A stretch of 64,000 bases of DNA from Haemophilus sputorum CCUG 13788 (GTDB taxonomy: Bacteria > Pseudomonadota > Gammaproteobacteria > Enterobacterales > Pasteurellaceae). Positions 9,359 to 21,174 of the stretch are shown here, one piece after another. A model generated the notes under the pieces. It ran no database searches, was not told where the DNA came from, and saw only the letters and a program-made list of their open reading frames with translations. Positions within the stretch are counted from its first letter, which is position 1; every line of letters starts with the position of its first letter. The DNA lies in contig NZ_AFNK01000006.1 of assembly GCF_000238795.1 (NCBI RefSeq), positions 91,830 to 155,829 on the forward strand. The letters run 5' to 3'. The position numbers and the translations under genes were made by a program.

Positions 9359-10156
9359 ATGATTTTTGCTATTTTCGCGATAATCGCTTATGCCGGCGCA
9401 CTATTATGGGTAGTCCCAACCTTGGTTAACCTAGAAAATCAAACCGGTAAGCAAACTCAGCCAAATATCAAAGCAGTGTTTAGCATTGGTTTGGTGGCGG
9501 TTGTTTGCCATTTTGCTAGCCTTACCACAAACTTTATTTTAGAAGGTGGCAGTCAAAATTATTCTTTAGCGAATGCCAATGCGTTGATGAGTTTTTTCCT
9601 GAGTGCATTTGCAACCTTAGCCCTTCCCCGCTTAAAAACCATCTGGTTTCCACTGATGGTGGTTTATACCTTTGCTATTTGTAGCATTGTGTTAACCTTG
9701 TTTACAACGGGTAATTTTATTCGGAATTTAGCACAGAATTCAGGTTTGGTTTTCCACTTAGGGATTGCGCTATTCTCTTATGCGCTCTTTTTTCTCGCAC
9801 TTTTATATGCATTACAGATCAAATGGTTAGATAAAAAACTGAAAAGCAAAAAATTTATTTTCTGCCAAATGCTTCCACCATTGATGACGGTTGAGCGCCA
9901 CTTTTTTACGCTAACGGTTGCGGCACAAGCATTATTAACCGTGACGCTCATTAGCGGTATTATTTACTTACATAATTTCTTTGCGCCAGAACAAGTGCAT
10001 AAAGCCGTCTTCTCTTTTGTTGCTTGGATAATGTATAGTGTTTTAATATTAGGGCAGTGGAAATGGCGCTGGCGTGGAAATCGGGTGCTTATTTACTCGA
10101 TTTCAGGTATGATATTACTCACAGTTGGCTATTTTGGTAGCCATTTAATCAAGTAA
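9359..10156 (+). CDS. ypjD: YpjD-like cytochrome c assembly (CcsA/HemX-fold) membrane protein
   Basis: 265 residues with about eight transmembrane helices. The pattern of a short N-terminal helix (IFAIFAIIAYAGALLWVV), later VFHLGIALFSYALFFLALLYALQ and HNFFAPEQVHKAVFSFVAWIMY, with conserved histidines, matches the CcsA/HemX-like family that includes E. coli YpjD. In E. coli ypjD neighbours yfjD, as here (the CNNM/CorC gene starts 96 nt downstream), which supports the assignment. The biochemical role of YpjD is not established. Confidence 0.82.
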   Translation: MIFAIFAIIAYAGALLWVVPTLVNLENQTGKQTQPNIKAVFSIGLVAVVCHFASLTTNFILEGGSQNYSLANANALMSFFLSAFATLALPRLKTIWFPLMVVYTFAICSIVLTLFTTGNFIRNLAQNSGLVFHLGIALFSYALFFLALLYALQIKWLDKKLKSKKFIFCQMLPPLMTVERHFFTLTVAAQALLTVTLISGIIYLHNFFAPEQVHKAVFSFVAWIMYSVLILGQWKWRWRGNRVLIYSISGMILLTVGYFGSHLIK

Positions 10157-10166
10157 TTGATTAGGT

Positions 10167-10222
10167 AAGCGGTCGAATTTTCTCTGTTTATTGCAAAAAC
10201 AGAACTAAAATATCGACCGCTT
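10167..10222. repeat. Inverted pair of uptake sequences between ypjD and the CNNM gene
   Basis: AAGCGGTCGA (10167-10176) and TCGACCGCTT (10213-10222) form a perfect 10-bp stem with a TTGCAAAA element in the loop. No strong U tract; it may separate the two transcripts. Confidence 0.6.
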
Positions 10223-10251
10223 GAAGATTTACTTATCATAGGATTTTTATT

Positions 10252-11535
10252 TTGGACAGTATCCCCCTGAGTAGTCTCTTTATTACTCTTACTATTCTTC
10301 TTTTGCTCTCTGCATTCTTTTCTGGCTCTGAAACTGGGCTAATGTCTCTAAACCGCTACAAAATGAAACACCTTGCTGAGCAAGGGCATAAAGGGGCGAG
10401 ACTAGCAGAAAAACTCCTCGAAAAAACCGATGTTTTATTAAGCCTCATCTTAATTTGTAATAACTTAGTCAATATCGCAGCCTCTGCGATTGCAACCATG
10501 ATTGGTATGCGATTAGCTGGCGATATGGGGGTGGCGATTGCCACTGGGGCATTAACTTTTGTGATGTTGGTTTTCTCCGAGATCTTACCAAAAACCATCG
10601 CAGCAATTTTCCCTGAACGCGTGGCATTTGTCGTGAGTTATGTCCTCACGCCACTGAAAAAAATCGCACTGCCACTAGTGTTCTTAATGAACCTAATCAT
10701 TAACGGCTTAATGAAATTGTTGCATATTCGCAAAAATGAATCGCAAGGATTAAGCGCAGAAGAGCTAAAAGGTGTGGTGCTTGAAGCCGGTAAATTTATT
10801 CCAACCGAACACCAAGACATGTTGCTTTCTATTTTAGATATGGAAAAAGTGACGGTGGATGACATTATGGTGCCACGCAACGATATCGGTGGCATTGATA
10901 TCGAAGACGACTGGAAAGCGATTATGCGCCAACTGACGGGCGCTGCACACGCACGCGTCGTAATTTATAAAGGCAATATGGACAAAAACGTACTCGGTAT
11001 GCTCCGTGTGCGTGAAGCATTCCGCCTAATGCTTGAGCGTAACGAATTCACCAAAGAGATGTTAATTCGTGCTGTTGATGAAGCCTATTTCATTCCAGAA
11101 GGCACACCATTAACAACCCAGCTCATGAACTTTAAAACGAATAAAGAGCGTATTGGTTTAGTGGTCGATGAATATGGCGACATTAAAGGGTTAGTTACAC
11201 TGGAAGACATTTTAGAAGAGATTGTCGGTGAATTTACTACTTCGACCGCACCAACCCTCGCTGAAGAGGTGAAACCACAATCAGATGGCACGGTGATTAT
11301 TGAAGGTTCCGCCAACTTGCGTGATTTAAACAAATTGTTTGATTGGCAACTACCTGTGGATGAAGCCCGCACCTTTAACGGCTTAATCCTAGAACATTTA
11401 GAAAAAATCCCTGAAGAAGATACGCAATTCGAGCTATATAATCTGAAAGTGACCATTATGGAAGTGGCAGATAATATGGTAAAACAGGCTCGAGTTGAAC
11501 CACTTCAAACTGAGAACGAGCCAGCTTCAGCCTAA
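10252..11535 (+). CDS. yfjD: CNNM/CorC-HlyC family transporter-like protein (YfjD type)
   Basis: 427 residues. Order: DUF21/CNNM membrane domain (about 1-180, four helices, with the signature FFSGSETGLMSLNRYKM), a CBS-domain pair (about 200-320, including DDIMVPRND and GLVVDEYGDIKGLVTLEDIL) and a CorC_HlyC C-terminal domain. Family members are implicated in Mg2+ or other divalent cation efflux. The start is TTG at 10252, chosen because it keeps the first helix and has AGGA upstream; the next ATG (about residue 29) would remove that helix. A terminator made from uptake sequences follows. Confidence 0.9.
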   Translation: MDSIPLSSLFITLTILLLLSAFFSGSETGLMSLNRYKMKHLAEQGHKGARLAEKLLEKTDVLLSLILICNNLVNIAASAIATMIGMRLAGDMGVAIATGALTFVMLVFSEILPKTIAAIFPERVAFVVSYVLTPLKKIALPLVFLMNLIINGLMKLLHIRKNESQGLSAEELKGVVLEAGKFIPTEHQDMLLSILDMEKVTVDDIMVPRNDIGGIDIEDDWKAIMRQLTGAAHARVVIYKGNMDKNVLGMLRVREAFRLMLERNEFTKEMLIRAVDEAYFIPEGTPLTTQLMNFKTNKERIGLVVDEYGDIKGLVTLEDILEEIVGEFTTSTAPTLAEEVKPQSDGTVIIEGSANLRDLNKLFDWQLPVDEARTFNGLILEHLEKIPEEDTQFELYNLKVTIMEVADNMVKQARVEPLQTENEPASA

Positions 11536-11544
11536 TATTACAAG

Positions 11545-11586
11545 CGGTCAGATTTTGCAAATATTTTGCAAACTGACCGTTTTTTC
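11545..11586 (+). terminator. Uptake-sequence terminator
   Basis: CGGTCAG (11545-11551) pairs with CTGACCG (11573-11579), with TTTTTTC directly after. The left arm lies in a full ACAAGCGGTC uptake sequence. Confidence 0.7.
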
Positions 11587-11853
11587 ATCGTATAAAAAAA
11601 TAATTCTTTCTGCTGTTTTTCTCTAATCCGACAAGTGCAAAAAACTAATTTTCCTTACAAAATATAGCAAATATCACTAAATTAACCTCTATTATTAGTT
11701 TAAATCACTATAAAAAAACTAAATTTACCACCCTTGCAACACTTTACACCCTTTACATCCCTAAATATTCATCATATTCTTGCCTCCACTTGCGAATTAT
11801 TCGCAGAAATTTTGATTTAAAACAAACATTCTATTTTTTAGAGGAAACTTTCC
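11587..11853. other. AT-rich upstream region of the NSS transporter
   Basis: About 270 nt without a credible gene. It contains a loose inverted pair TTAGTTT (11695-11701) / AAACTAA (11716-11722), a perfect 15-bp palindrome at 11791-11805 and an SD (AGAGGAAA, about 11841) for the GTG start at 11854. I see no convincing promoter hexamers. Confidence 0.5.
11791..11805. promoter_or_regulatory. Perfect palindrome TGCGAATtATTCGCA
   Basis: 7+1+7 perfect inverted repeat 49 nt before the NSS transporter start. Candidate operator. It does not match the ArgR, TyrR or MetJ box patterns that I know. Confidence 0.4.
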
Positions 11854-13365
11854 GTGTCTAGTCAACCTACTCAACAAAAACGCGCGACTTTCTCTGGTCG
11901 TCAAGCGTTTATTATGGCCGCAATCGGTTCTGCCGTCGGCTTGGGAAACATTTGGCGTTTCCCGTATGCTACTTATGAAAACGGCGGTGGTGCATTCATC
12001 ATTCCTTATATCGTGGCATTATTAACCGCTGGGATTCCATTACTCTTCTTAGACTTTGCTATCGGGCACCGCCATCGTGGGGGCGCACCACTCTCTTTCC
12101 GCCGCTTAAACAAACACTTTGAAACCTTCGGTTGGTGGCAAGTTATGGTGAACGTCATTATCGGGGTTTACTATGCTGTCGTGCTTGGCTGGGCCGCTAT
12201 TTACACTTACTTCTCTTTCGCAAAAACTTGGGGCGATAAACCAGCAGATTTCTTCATTGGCGAATTCCTTAAAGCTGGCGATATCGCTAACGGTATTAGC
12301 TTTGAATTTGTTGGCATGGTCATTGGGCCATTAATTGCAGTTTGGCTAATCTCACTTGTGGTATTAGCACTAGGCGTAGAAAAAGGGATTGCGAAAAGCT
12401 CAAGCATCTTAATGCCAGTATTAGTGGTAATGTTCTTAGTTCTTGTTGTTTATTCCCTTACTTTACCAGGTGCAGCAAAAGGCTTAGATGCATTATTTAC
12501 ACCAAACTGGGAAAAATTAGCCGAGCCTAGCGTGTGGATTGCTGCTTACGGGCAGATCTTCTTCTCCCTCTCTATCTGTTTCGGGATTATGATTACTTAC
12601 TCATCTTACTTGAAAAAAGATTCAGATCTCACTGGCACAGGCTTAGTGGTTGGTTTTGCGAACTCAAGCTTTGAAGTTCTTGCAGGTATCGGCGTATTTG
12701 CTGCACTTGGCTTTATGGCAACAGCGTCAGGCCAAGAAGTGAGTGAAGTGGCAAAAGGTGGTATCGGATTAGCTTTCATCGCATTCCCAACTATTATTAA
12801 CGAAGCACCATTAGGCTCTGCCTTAGGGGTATTATTCTTCGGTTCATTAACCTTTGCTGCATTAACTTCTTTCATCTCAGTAATTGAAGTAATCATTGCT
12901 GCAATCCAAGACAAACTAAAATTAAGCCGTGTAGCAGCAACCTTTACCGTTGGCTTACCAATGATGTTAATTTCAACTGTGCTATTCGGTACCACGACTG
13001 GTTTACCAATGTTGGATGTCATGGATAAATTCGTCAACTACTTCGGTATTGTTGCTGTAGCCTTTGCTTCATTAGTGGCTATCGTGGCAAAAGGCAAACT
13101 CAGCACTTTAGGTCACCATATTAACAAAACATCCTCACTTAAAGTGGGAACTCTATGGCGTTTATGTGTAATTATTACGACAGGCGTATTAGCGTTCATG
13201 GTATTTAGTGAAGCCATTAAAATCTTCAATGAAGGCTATGAAGGCTATCCAAGCTGGTTCGTGAACATCTTCGGCTGGGGTATGGCAGGATTATTATTAG
13301 TTGTTGCATTTATCCTTTCGCTACTGCCTTGGAAAAATGAAGCTGAATTTAAAGTGGAGGAATAA
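11854..13365 (+). CDS. NSS-family sodium-dependent amino acid transporter
   Basis: 503 residues from a GTG start with a good SD. LeuT-fold secondary transporter of the inner membrane, about 11-12 helices. The family signature [20 protein letters not shown] lies at residues 27-46 and [16 protein letters not shown] follows helix 2. Bacterial relatives take up tryptophan, tyrosine, methionine or alanine with Na+; which one is not visible. A 30-codon gene starts 3 nt after its stop and encodes a MetS-like small subunit, so the pair most resembles the MetPS type (methionine/alanine). Confidence 0.92.
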   Translation: MSSQPTQQKRATFSGRQAFIMAAIGSAVGLGNIWRFPYATYENGGGAFIIPYIVALLTAGIPLLFLDFAIGHRHRGGAPLSFRRLNKHFETFGWWQVMVNVIIGVYYAVVLGWAAIYTYFSFAKTWGDKPADFFIGEFLKAGDIANGISFEFVGMVIGPLIAVWLISLVVLALGVEKGIAKSSSILMPVLVVMFLVLVVYSLTLPGAAKGLDALFTPNWEKLAEPSVWIAAYGQIFFSLSICFGIMITYSSYLKKDSDLTGTGLVVGFANSSFEVLAGIGVFAALGFMATASGQEVSEVAKGGIGLAFIAFPTIINEAPLGSALGVLFFGSLTFAALTSFISVIEVIIAAIQDKLKLSRVAATFTVGLPMMLISTVLFGTTTGLPMLDVMDKFVNYFGIVAVAFASLVAIVAKGKLSTLGHHINKTSSLKVGTLWRLCVIITTGVLAFMVFSEAIKIFNEGYEGYPSWFVNIFGWGMAGLLLVVAFILSLLPWKNEAEFKVEE

Positions 13366-13367
13366 TC

Positions 13368-13460
13368 ATGAGTAGTTCTGCAATTATTATGATGAGCATT
13401 GCGCTAGTGATTATTTGGGGCGGTTTAATCCTTTCGATTAAACGCTTACCAAAAGAATAA
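13368..13460 (+). CDS. MetS-like NSS transporter small subunit (30 aa)
   Basis: 30 residues, ATG at 13368, SD GGAGG within the end of the transporter gene. It begins MSSSAIIMMSIALVIIWGG and ends in SIKRLPKE: one transmembrane helix followed by a short basic cytoplasmic tail, the typical form of the MetS-type partner of NSS transporters such as MetP of Corynebacterium. It is translationally coupled to the transporter and followed by a strong terminator. Assignment rests on size, topology and position. Confidence 0.85.
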   Translation: MSSSAIIMMSIALVIIWGGLILSIKRLPKE

Positions 13461-13482
13461 TTAGCAAAATAACCATAAAAAA

Positions 13483-13518
13483 TGCCCGCTTGTTGTTTCA
13501 CTCAAGCGGGCGTTTTTT
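13483..13518. terminator. Bidirectional terminator between NSS operon and miaB
   Basis: GCCCGCTTG and CAAGCGGGC form a 9-bp GC-rich stem with T6 after it on the plus strand and a T-rich run on the minus strand. It includes uptake-like cores in both arms. Confidence 0.88.
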
Positions 13519-13532
13519 AGATTTTTTGTAAA

Positions 13533-14960
13533 TTAACGGTTAACCACATATTGGCCAACACCAAGTTCATCTTCTTTACGCGTACGCGCAATCACACTTG
13601 CTGCGGACTCAACCACACGTAACCCCATTTCATCTTCAGTGCGAATGACCTCGCCACGTAATGAGTTGGTGTAAACATCTGTGATTTTCACATCCACAAA
13701 TTTACCGATCATATCTGGCGTCCCCACGAAGTTCACTACGCGGTTGTTTTCCGTACGACCAGTTAATTCCATGATGTCTTTCTTCGACGGGCCTTCAACC
13801 AAGATACGTTGTTCTGTACCAAGCATCGCACGACTAAATTGCATGGCTTGGAAGTTAATACGTTGCTGTAAGCGTGCTAAACGTTCTTTTTTCTCTTCTT
13901 CCGACACATCATCTGGTAAATCAGAGGCTGGTGTACCTGGACGCGCAGAATAGATAAAGCTAAAGCTCATATCAAAGTTTACTTGTTCAATCACTTTCAT
14001 TGTTTGCTCAAAGTCTTCGGCAGTTTCACCCGGGAAGCCAACAATAAAGTCTGAACTGATTTGAATATTCGGTCGTACTTCACGCAATTTACGAATAATC
14101 GCTTTATATTCTAATGCGGTGTGGTTACGTTTCATCATCGTTAATACACGATCTGAACCACTTTGAATTGGTAAGTGTAAAAAACTCACTAACTCTGGTG
14201 TATCACGGTATACTTCCACAATATCATCGGTAAACTCAATTGGGTGGCTTGTGGTATAACGCACACGGTCGATGCCATCAATAGCTGCCACTAAGCGTAA
14301 TAATTCTGCAAAGCTGCAAATTTGGCCATCGAAAGTATCGCCACGATAAGCATTTACGTTTTGACCTAATAAGTTAACTTCACGCACGCCTTGTTCAGCC
14401 AATTGCGCAATTTCAAATAATACATCATCTACGGGACGAGAAACTTCCTCACCACGCGTATAAGGCACCACGCAGAATGAACAGTATTTGTTACAACCTT
14501 CCATGATAGACACGAATGCGGTTGGGCCTTCTGCTTTTGGCTCCGGTAAGCGGTCAAATTTTTCAATTTCTGGGAAAGAAATATCTACGATAGCACGATC
14601 GCCACCACGGATTTTGTTAATCATTTCAGGTAAGCGGTGCAACGTTTGTGGACCGAAAACAATATCAACGAAAGGCGCACGATCACGGATATGCTCACCC
14701 TCTTGCGATGCAACACAACCACCTACGCCGATAATCAATTCAGGCTTGTCTTTTTTCCAGTTTTTCCAGCGACCTAATTGAGAAAACACTTTCTCTTGCG
14801 CTTTTTCACGAATTGAGCAGGTATTTAATAATAAAACGTCTGCTTCTTCTGGATTTTCAGTTAATTCTAAACCGTGTGTTGCTAATAAAAGATCTGCCAT
14901 TTTAGATGAGTCATACTCATTCATTTGGCAGCCCCAAGTCGTAATATGTAATTTCGCCAT
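13533..14960 (-). CDS. miaB: tRNA-2-methylthio-N6-dimethylallyladenosine synthase
   Basis: 475 residues from the ATG at 14960 (E. coli MiaB has 474); a TTG two codons upstream is less likely. MiaB methylthiolates i6A37 in tRNAs reading UNN codons. Domains in order: UPF0004 (start [19 protein letters not shown]), radical SAM with CNKYCSFC, and a C-terminal TRAM domain. All expected cysteines are present. It lies after a terminator that closes rlmKL-proA, so it probably has its own promoter in the 128-nt gap. Confidence 0.97.
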   Translation of the reverse strand: MAKLHITTWGCQMNEYDSSKMADLLLATHGLELTENPEEADVLLLNTCSIREKAQEKVFSQLGRWKNWKKDKPELIIGVGGCVASQEGEHIRDRAPFVDIVFGPQTLHRLPEMINKIRGGDRAIVDISFPEIEKFDRLPEPKAEGPTAFVSIMEGCNKYCSFCVVPYTRGEEVSRPVDDVLFEIAQLAEQGVREVNLLGQNVNAYRGDTFDGQICSFAELLRLVAAIDGIDRVRYTTSHPIEFTDDIVEVYRDTPELVSFLHLPIQSGSDRVLTMMKRNHTALEYKAIIRKLREVRPNIQISSDFIVGFPGETAEDFEQTMKVIEQVNFDMSFSFIYSARPGTPASDLPDDVSEEEKKERLARLQQRINFQAMQFSRAMLGTEQRILVEGPSKKDIMELTGRTENNRVVNFVGTPDMIGKFVDVKITDVYTNSLRGEVIRTEDEMGLRVVESAASVIARTRKEDELGVGQYVVNR

Positions 14961-14991
14961 AATCAAAAAATAATAGATTTATCAATAAGTT

Positions 14992-15024
14992 AGAAAATAA
15001 AAGCGTAGAGGCTGGCTCTACGCT
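14992..15024 (-). terminator. Terminator after proA
   Basis: AGCGTAGA (15002-15009) pairs with TCTACGCT (15017-15024). Read on the minus strand the stem is followed by TTTATTTTC. Confidence 0.7.
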
Positions 15025-15088
15025 AAAAAATCGAGGGATATTCTACCCGATTGTTCATTTTTTCGCTATAACTAATCCGGAGAAATCG

Positions 15089-16330
15089 TTAAGCGCGACT
15101 TAAATAATCCCCTTCGCACACCCATTTATAAGTGGTCAACGCTTCAAGTCCCATCGGGCCTCGCGCATGAAGTTTTTGCGTACTTACCGCAACTTCCGCA
15201 CCTAATCCAAATTCTCCGCCATCTGTAAATCGCGTACTGGCGTTAATATAAACTGCAGCGGCATCAACTTGTGCAACAAACTGACGCGCGAGCTTATAGT
15301 CTGCCGTTAAAATCGCTTCAGAGTGTTGTGAACCATATTCACGAATATGTGCCACAGCCCCTTCTAAACCCTCTACCACAACGACACTTAAATCTAAAGA
15401 GAGCCACTCTTGGCGTAATTTTTCTTGATCAAGCGGTGCAATTTTATCTGTTTTTTGCAATTCATCTGTATGCAGCGTTACGCCTAATCCTGCCATTTTT
15501 TCAGCTAATTTTGGCAAAAATTCTGCAGCAATGGCGCGATCAACTAGCAACGTTTCTAGCGTATTACAAGTGCTTGGGCGTTGCGTTTTAGCATTCGCAA
15601 TCACTTCCAGCGCCCGCGCTTGATCTGCGCTCTTCTCCACAAAAGTGTGACAAACACCAATACCGCCTACAATAACCGGAATGGTTGAATTTTCTTTGCA
15701 GAACTGATGTAATCCCGCGCCACCGCGTGGAATCAGCATATCAATATAGCGGTCAAGTTTGAGCAATTCGAGCAATAAAGCGCGATCAGGATCGGTGACC
15801 GCCTGTACTGCAAATTTTGGCAATCCGCTTTGTTCTAATGCTTGTTGCACAACTTCAACTAGCACTGCATTTGTAAATTTCGTTTCTTTACCACCGCGCA
15901 AAATAGCAGCATTCCCCGTTTTTAAACAGAGCGAAGCAACATCAATCGTCACATTCGGGCGAGCTTCATAAATCGTTAGCACTACGCCTAATGGCACACG
16001 CTCGCGCTGAATTTTTAAGCCTGAATTTAATAATCCGCCATCCATCACTTGCCCGACTGGATCAGCCAATTTCGCTACATTACGCACATCATTCGCAATG
16101 CCTTGTAAACGGCTTTCTGTTAGCAACAAACGGTCAATAATCGCAGGGGAAATCCCTTGTGACTGGGCAAATTCAATATCTTTTGCATTCGCCGCCAAGA
16201 TTTCTGCTTGGCGCGCTTCAAGCTGTTCAGCAATCGTCAACAATGCCTGATTTTTCTGCACGTTACCTAATTGTGCCAACACCACACTTGCGGCTTTAGC
16301 CTGTTTGGCAATGTCTAACATATTTTGCAT
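15089..16330 (-). CDS. proA: Glutamate-5-semialdehyde dehydrogenase (gamma-glutamyl phosphate reductase)
   Basis: 413 residues. NADPH-dependent reduction of gamma-glutamyl phosphate in proline synthesis, cytoplasmic. Recognised by [20 protein letters not shown], the catalytic-cysteine region [13 protein letters not shown] and the end [21 protein letters not shown]. Length fits (E. coli 417). proB is not in the window. The gene starts 22 nt after the rlmKL stop, so it is probably in the same transcript. Confidence 0.97.
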   Translation of the reverse strand: MQNMLDIAKQAKAASVVLAQLGNVQKNQALLTIAEQLEARQAEILAANAKDIEFAQSQGISPAIIDRLLLTESRLQGIANDVRNVAKLADPVGQVMDGGLLNSGLKIQRERVPLGVVLTIYEARPNVTIDVASLCLKTGNAAILRGGKETKFTNAVLVEVVQQALEQSGLPKFAVQAVTDPDRALLLELLKLDRYIDMLIPRGGAGLHQFCKENSTIPVIVGGIGVCHTFVEKSADQARALEVIANAKTQRPSTCNTLETLLVDRAIAAEFLPKLAEKMAGLGVTLHTDELQKTDKIAPLDQEKLRQEWLSLDLSVVVVEGLEGAVAHIREYGSQHSEAILTADYKLARQFVAQVDAAAVYINASTRFTDGGEFGLGAEVAVSTQKLHARGPMGLEALTTYKWVCEGDYLSRA

Positions 16331-16352
16331 AAAACTCCTTATCGCCTTGCAA

Positions 16353-18488
16353 TTAGGCTGAAATTTGGTGGCGAATAATCCAACAGTTATGAATATGCGG
16401 ATTGCGCTCGAAATCTAACGGTAGTGTTTTCTTCGAAATATTTTCCGCTGTTAAGCCAAGCTCCGCTAACGCATCGAAATCCATTTTAAAGCCACGCTTA
16501 TTGTTAGAAAAAACAATGGTGCCATCGTTTGTTAAAATGCGTTTAAGTTGGGTAAGCAGCTTAATGTGATCACGCTGTACATCCCAGCTTTCATCCATAC
16601 GTTTTGAGTTAGAAAACGTTGGTGGGTCAACGAAAATCAATTCGAAGCGCTCACGACATTCCGCAAGCCATTGCAAGCAATCTGCTTGGAACAAGCGGTG
16701 GTTTTTACCTAATAAATTGTTAAGCTCTAAATTCTGCTCTGCCCAATTCAAATAAGTGTTCGACATATCCACCGTCGTGGTCGCTTTTGCACCATGTAAA
16801 GCCGCATGGACGGTAGCCGATCCGGTATAAGCAAACAGATTTAAGAAGGTTTTACCTTTTGCCATCTCGCCAACCATTTTGCGGGTTAGACGGTGATCAA
16901 GGAACAATCCAGTGTCAAGATAATCAGTCAAATTCACCCATAATTTCGCGCCGTACTCATTTACATAGAAATAATCGCCTTTGTTCGCCAATTTTTCATA
17001 TTGATTGGTGCCTTTTTGCTTTTGACGAACTTTCAACACTAATTTATTAGTTTCAACCCCCGTCACATATAGCGTTGCAGAAACAGCATCTAACAAGCGC
17101 TGACGGGCTTTTTGTTCATCAATATTTTTCGGCGCAGCATATTCTTGTACAACGATATGATCTGCATATCTATCGACTGCCAAGTTATATTCTGGCAAAT
17201 CTGCATCATATAAACGATAAGCATCAATGCCTTGCTGTTTTGCCCATTTTTCAATTTTCTTAATGTTTTTCGCTAAGCGATTGGCAAAATCAGGCGCAAC
17301 TTGTGCATTTTGTTCAAATGTCAGGTTTTCTGCTTGCTCCTCTGCTTTTCGTTCACTTAATTGATAATTTTTCTGCAAACATTCCAGCGGGCCATTTTTC
17401 GCTTTAAATTGGCGATGCGCACGCAAGCGTAAACAGTTAAGCAATTCTGGCTCACCACTGAAAATTGACACATTCCAGCCAGCAAACTCACGTTTTAAGC
17501 GTTGACCAAAAACAGAGTAAAGTGCAATAAGCGCAGGCGTTGTGCCTAAACGTTCCCCATAAGGTGGGTTACACACCACAGTGCCGACTTCTGTTTCACA
17601 CGGATTTTTCAAAGCGGCAATATCGCCTTGTTGCCAGTGAATTAAATGCCCCACCCCTGCGTTATTCGCATTTTGTTTTGCTTTTGCTAACACGCGATGA
17701 TCAAGGTCGAAGCCATAAAATAGCGGTCGAATTTCTTCATTTTTTTGCAAATAGGCTTCATCTAACACCGTTTTCCAAATGGCTTGTTGATGGCCTTTCC
17801 AGGCATTAAAGCCCCAATATTTACGATGAAGTTGTGGGGCAATTTTTGCCTGCATTTGCGCAGCTTCAATCAATAATGTGCCTGAACCACACATTGGATC
17901 GACTAATGGCGTATCTGGCTGCCAACCAGAACGTAAAATAATAGCGGCTGCTAATGTTTCACGCAATGGCGCTTTACCTGTTTCTTCACGATAGCCGCGC
18001 ATATGTAGCGCTTCGCCACTTAAATCCAATGAAACAATTAAATCATCGCGATTGAGGTAAACATGCAAGCGAATATCCGGCTGGATTTTATCCACCGTAG
18101 GACGGGCAAAACCTTTACGCTCAAAGTGATCCACAACCCCATCTTTCACACGCATGGCACCAAATTGTGTGTTACGAATTTCACGATTCGTCCCGTTGAA
18201 ATCGACATAAAAAGTATCGTGCGGGTCGAATACCGTTTCCCAAGCATAACCAACTATCGAGGCATATAAATCTAACTCGCTGAAAATTTTTGTCGTAATC
18301 AGTGGTAATAGAATTCGAGAAGCGAGACGGCTATGTAATAACGCTTTATACATGCCTTCTTGTGTGGTGGTGAAATGCACACCGCCTTGTGCAACTTGGC
18401 ATTGCGCTTGGCAAATTTGTTCTAATTCGGTTTTAAGCATTTCCTCAAAACCGCGCGCCGCTGTGGCGAAATAAGTGGTTGTTGTCAT
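16353..18488 (-). CDS. rlmL: Bifunctional 23S rRNA methyltransferase RlmKL
   Basis: 711 residues from the ATG at 18488 ([18 protein letters not shown]); a longer frame to 18533 adds non-family residues. Fusion of RlmL (m2G2445) and RlmK (m7G2069), as in E. coli. N-terminal THUMP domain, then a first Rossmann methyltransferase with [14 protein letters not shown] and [10 protein letters not shown], then a second one with [16 protein letters not shown] and [13 protein letters not shown]. Both catalytic halves appear intact. First gene of rlmKL-proA; divergent from narP across 184 nt. Confidence 0.96.
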   Translation of the reverse strand: MTTTTYFATAARGFEEMLKTELEQICQAQCQVAQGGVHFTTTQEGMYKALLHSRLASRILLPLITTKIFSELDLYASIVGYAWETVFDPHDTFYVDFNGTNREIRNTQFGAMRVKDGVVDHFERKGFARPTVDKIQPDIRLHVYLNRDDLIVSLDLSGEALHMRGYREETGKAPLRETLAAAIILRSGWQPDTPLVDPMCGSGTLLIEAAQMQAKIAPQLHRKYWGFNAWKGHQQAIWKTVLDEAYLQKNEEIRPLFYGFDLDHRVLAKAKQNANNAGVGHLIHWQQGDIAALKNPCETEVGTVVCNPPYGERLGTTPALIALYSVFGQRLKREFAGWNVSIFSGEPELLNCLRLRAHRQFKAKNGPLECLQKNYQLSERKAEEQAENLTFEQNAQVAPDFANRLAKNIKKIEKWAKQQGIDAYRLYDADLPEYNLAVDRYADHIVVQEYAAPKNIDEQKARQRLLDAVSATLYVTGVETNKLVLKVRQKQKGTNQYEKLANKGDYFYVNEYGAKLWVNLTDYLDTGLFLDHRLTRKMVGEMAKGKTFLNLFAYTGSATVHAALHGAKATTTVDMSNTYLNWAEQNLELNNLLGKNHRLFQADCLQWLAECRERFELIFVDPPTFSNSKRMDESWDVQRDHIKLLTQLKRILTNDGTIVFSNNKRGFKMDFDALAELGLTAENISKKTLPLDFERNPHIHNCWIIRHQISA

Positions 18489-18603
18489 GGTCAATTTTTC
18501 AGAAAAAAAGTTAGCTTTATTATAGCGGATCAAGCGGTGATTTTCTTGGAAAGTTTTGCAAATGCGCTAGACAAGCAAGATAGGAAGATCAAAAATAGAC
18601 AAA

Positions 18604-18620
18604 TTACCTCAATTAGGTAA
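18604..18620. promoter_or_regulatory. Inverted repeat TTACCTcaattAGGTAA upstream of narP
   Basis: Perfect 6+5+6 inverted repeat 52 nt before the narP ATG. It resembles a NarP/NarL 7-2-7 site (TACYYMT inverted) but the half-site spacing is one base short, so autoregulation is only a possibility. Confidence 0.3.
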
Positions 18621-18672
18621 CTTGATTTAGGCACAATAGCACGGAAAATAGCCGTTTTTGAGGAGTGTAGCA

Positions 18673-19595
<923 letters not shown>

Positions 19596-19636
19596 CTACA
19601 CTCTGCGTCCTGAATTTTAACGCTGTTCATCTTGCT

Positions 19637-19665
19637 ATTTCCTCTCCCATCAAAGGAGAGGAAAT
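19637..19665. terminator. Strong hairpin between yfhL and dusA
   Basis: ATTTCCTCTCC and GGAGAGGAAAT form a perfect 11-bp stem around a 7-nt loop. U-rich sequence after it is poor on both strands, so it may be a terminator or an RNA-stability element; it lies 30 nt before the dusA start. Confidence 0.55.
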
Positions 19666-19695
19666 TTCATATTCCACCAAAGATTAAAGAAAACT

Positions 19696-20670
19696 ATGCA
19701 CCAAACCTACTACCGCGGACGTTTTTCCGTTGCGCCAATGCTTGATTGGACAACCCGCCACTGTCGCTATTTTCATCGTCAATTTACGCAACACACGCTG
19801 CTTTATACAGAGATGATTACAGCACCGGCAATCATTCACGCAAAATATGATTTACTTGCATTTGATCCCGCTGAAAATCCAGTTGCATTGCAATTAGGAG
19901 GAAGTGATCCAACGCAATTAGCGCATTGTGCCAAGTTAGTTGAAGAACGGGGTTATGCGGAAATTAACCTTAATGTTGGCTGCCCTTCAGATCGCGTACA
20001 AAACGGCATGTTTGGTGCTTGCTTGATGGGCAAAGCTGATTTGGTTGCAGATTGTATGAAAGCGATGCGCGATGCGGTAGATATTCCTGTGACAGTGAAG
20101 CATCGCATCGGTATTGATGATTTAGATAGCTATGAATTTTTATGCGATTTCATCGAAAAAGTGCAGCCTTATTCACAAGATTTTATCGTACATGCGCGTA
20201 AAGCGTGGCTTTCAGGCCTCAGCCCGAAAGAAAATCGCGAAATTCCACCGCTGGATTATGAGCGGGTTTATCAGCTTAAGCGTGATTTTCCGCATTTAAA
20301 TATTTCGATTAACGGTGGCATTAAAACTATCGACGAAATCAAAACCCACCTGCAATTTGTTGATGGCGTGATGGTTGGGCGCGAAGCCTACCAAAACCCT
20401 TCGCTACTGGGTGCGATTGATTCGCAAATTTTTGGTGAAAATCGACCGCTTGTCACTGCCAAAGCAGCCGTGGAGAAGATGTTCCCTTACATTGAACAAC
20501 AACTCTCACAAGGCGTTTATCTTAATCATATCGTGCGCCATATGCTAGGGGCTTTCCAACAATGCAAAGGCGCTCGCCAATGGCGTCGTCATTTAAGTGA
20601 AAATGCAACCAAACCAGGCGCAGGCGTGGAAGTGGTTGAGCAAGCCTTAGCATTCGTGCAAGCGGATTAA
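19696..20670 (+). CDS. dusA: tRNA-dihydrouridine(20/20a) synthase DusA
   Basis: 324 residues. FMN-dependent reduction of uridine 20/20a in the tRNA D-loop. Signature motifs are [43 protein letters not shown] with the catalytic cysteine, and the C-terminal [19 protein letters not shown], which favours DusA over DusB or DusC. The last 4 nt overlap the end of the convergent acylphosphatase gene. Confidence 0.95.
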   Translation: MHQTYYRGRFSVAPMLDWTTRHCRYFHRQFTQHTLLYTEMITAPAIIHAKYDLLAFDPAENPVALQLGGSDPTQLAHCAKLVEERGYAEINLNVGCPSDRVQNGMFGACLMGKADLVADCMKAMRDAVDIPVTVKHRIGIDDLDSYEFLCDFIEKVQPYSQDFIVHARKAWLSGLSPKENREIPPLDYERVYQLKRDFPHLNISINGGIKTIDEIKTHLQFVDGVMVGREAYQNPSLLGAIDSQIFGENRPLVTAKAAVEKMFPYIEQQLSQGVYLNHIVRHMLGAFQQCKGARQWRRHLSENATKPGAGVEVVEQALAFVQAD

Positions 20671-20939
20671 CGAATAATCGAAAAATTTTCAAAAATCGTG
20701 GTGGTTGGGTAATCTAACTCAACCACTCGCTCTACCTCTGCCGTTTTCGGCCCATGTTTAAGCCAAGCAGCCATCGCCTCTAATTGTACTTCACTGCCTT
20801 GTGCAATCACTTCCACACTGCCATCAATCCGATTTCGTACGGTACCTTTTAGCCCAATTTTGCCCGCTTCTTGCAAAGTAAAAAAGCGAAATCCCACGCC
20901 TTGTACTTCTCCAAAAACAAAAAACTGTTTTGTTTGCAT
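20667..20939 (-). CDS. acyP: Acylphosphatase
   Basis: 90 residues from the ATG at 20939; the upstream ATG at 20954 would add five residues not typical of the family. The conserved phosphate-binding loop [11 protein letters not shown] holds the catalytic arginine, and [13 protein letters not shown] holds the catalytic asparagine. Hydrolyses acyl-phosphates such as carbamoyl- and acetyl-phosphate; physiological role in bacteria unclear. Its stop region overlaps the convergent dusA 3' end by 4 nt. Confidence 0.92.
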   Translation of the reverse strand: MQTKQFFVFGEVQGVGFRFFTLQEAGKIGLKGTVRNRIDGSVEVIAQGSEVQLEAMAAWLKHGPKTAEVERVVELDYPTTTIFENFSIIR

Positions 20940-21056
20940 ACTGCCTCTCCTCATTCTTAGTCTGAGTTTTAATCAATTATACTAAAAAATGCTAAAGGTT
21001 CATTCCGCTAAAAAGTCTAAAAAACCTCAAACAACCCGCCAAGAAAAAGATGATAT

Positions 21057-21073
21057 TTAGAATATTATTCTAA
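21057..21073. promoter_or_regulatory. Perfect palindrome TTAGAAT-att-ATTCTAA
   Basis: 7+3+7 inverted repeat about 90 nt upstream of the leuC -35 element; candidate activator or repressor site. Confidence 0.35.
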
Positions 21074-21145
21074 GCAATCTTAAAACGGAGTCATTATTTG
21101 CTGATCGCATAGCATAAAAGTCGAAAAAAAGTGACAAATTTGCAT

Positions 21146-21174
21146 TTTACTTTCGTTTTTTAAGCCGTTATAGT
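21146..21174 (+). promoter_or_regulatory. Candidate leuC promoter
   Basis: TTTACT (21146-21151), 17-nt spacer, TATAGT (21169-21174). Predicted start near 21181, about 90 nt before the leuC ATG. Confidence 0.5.
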
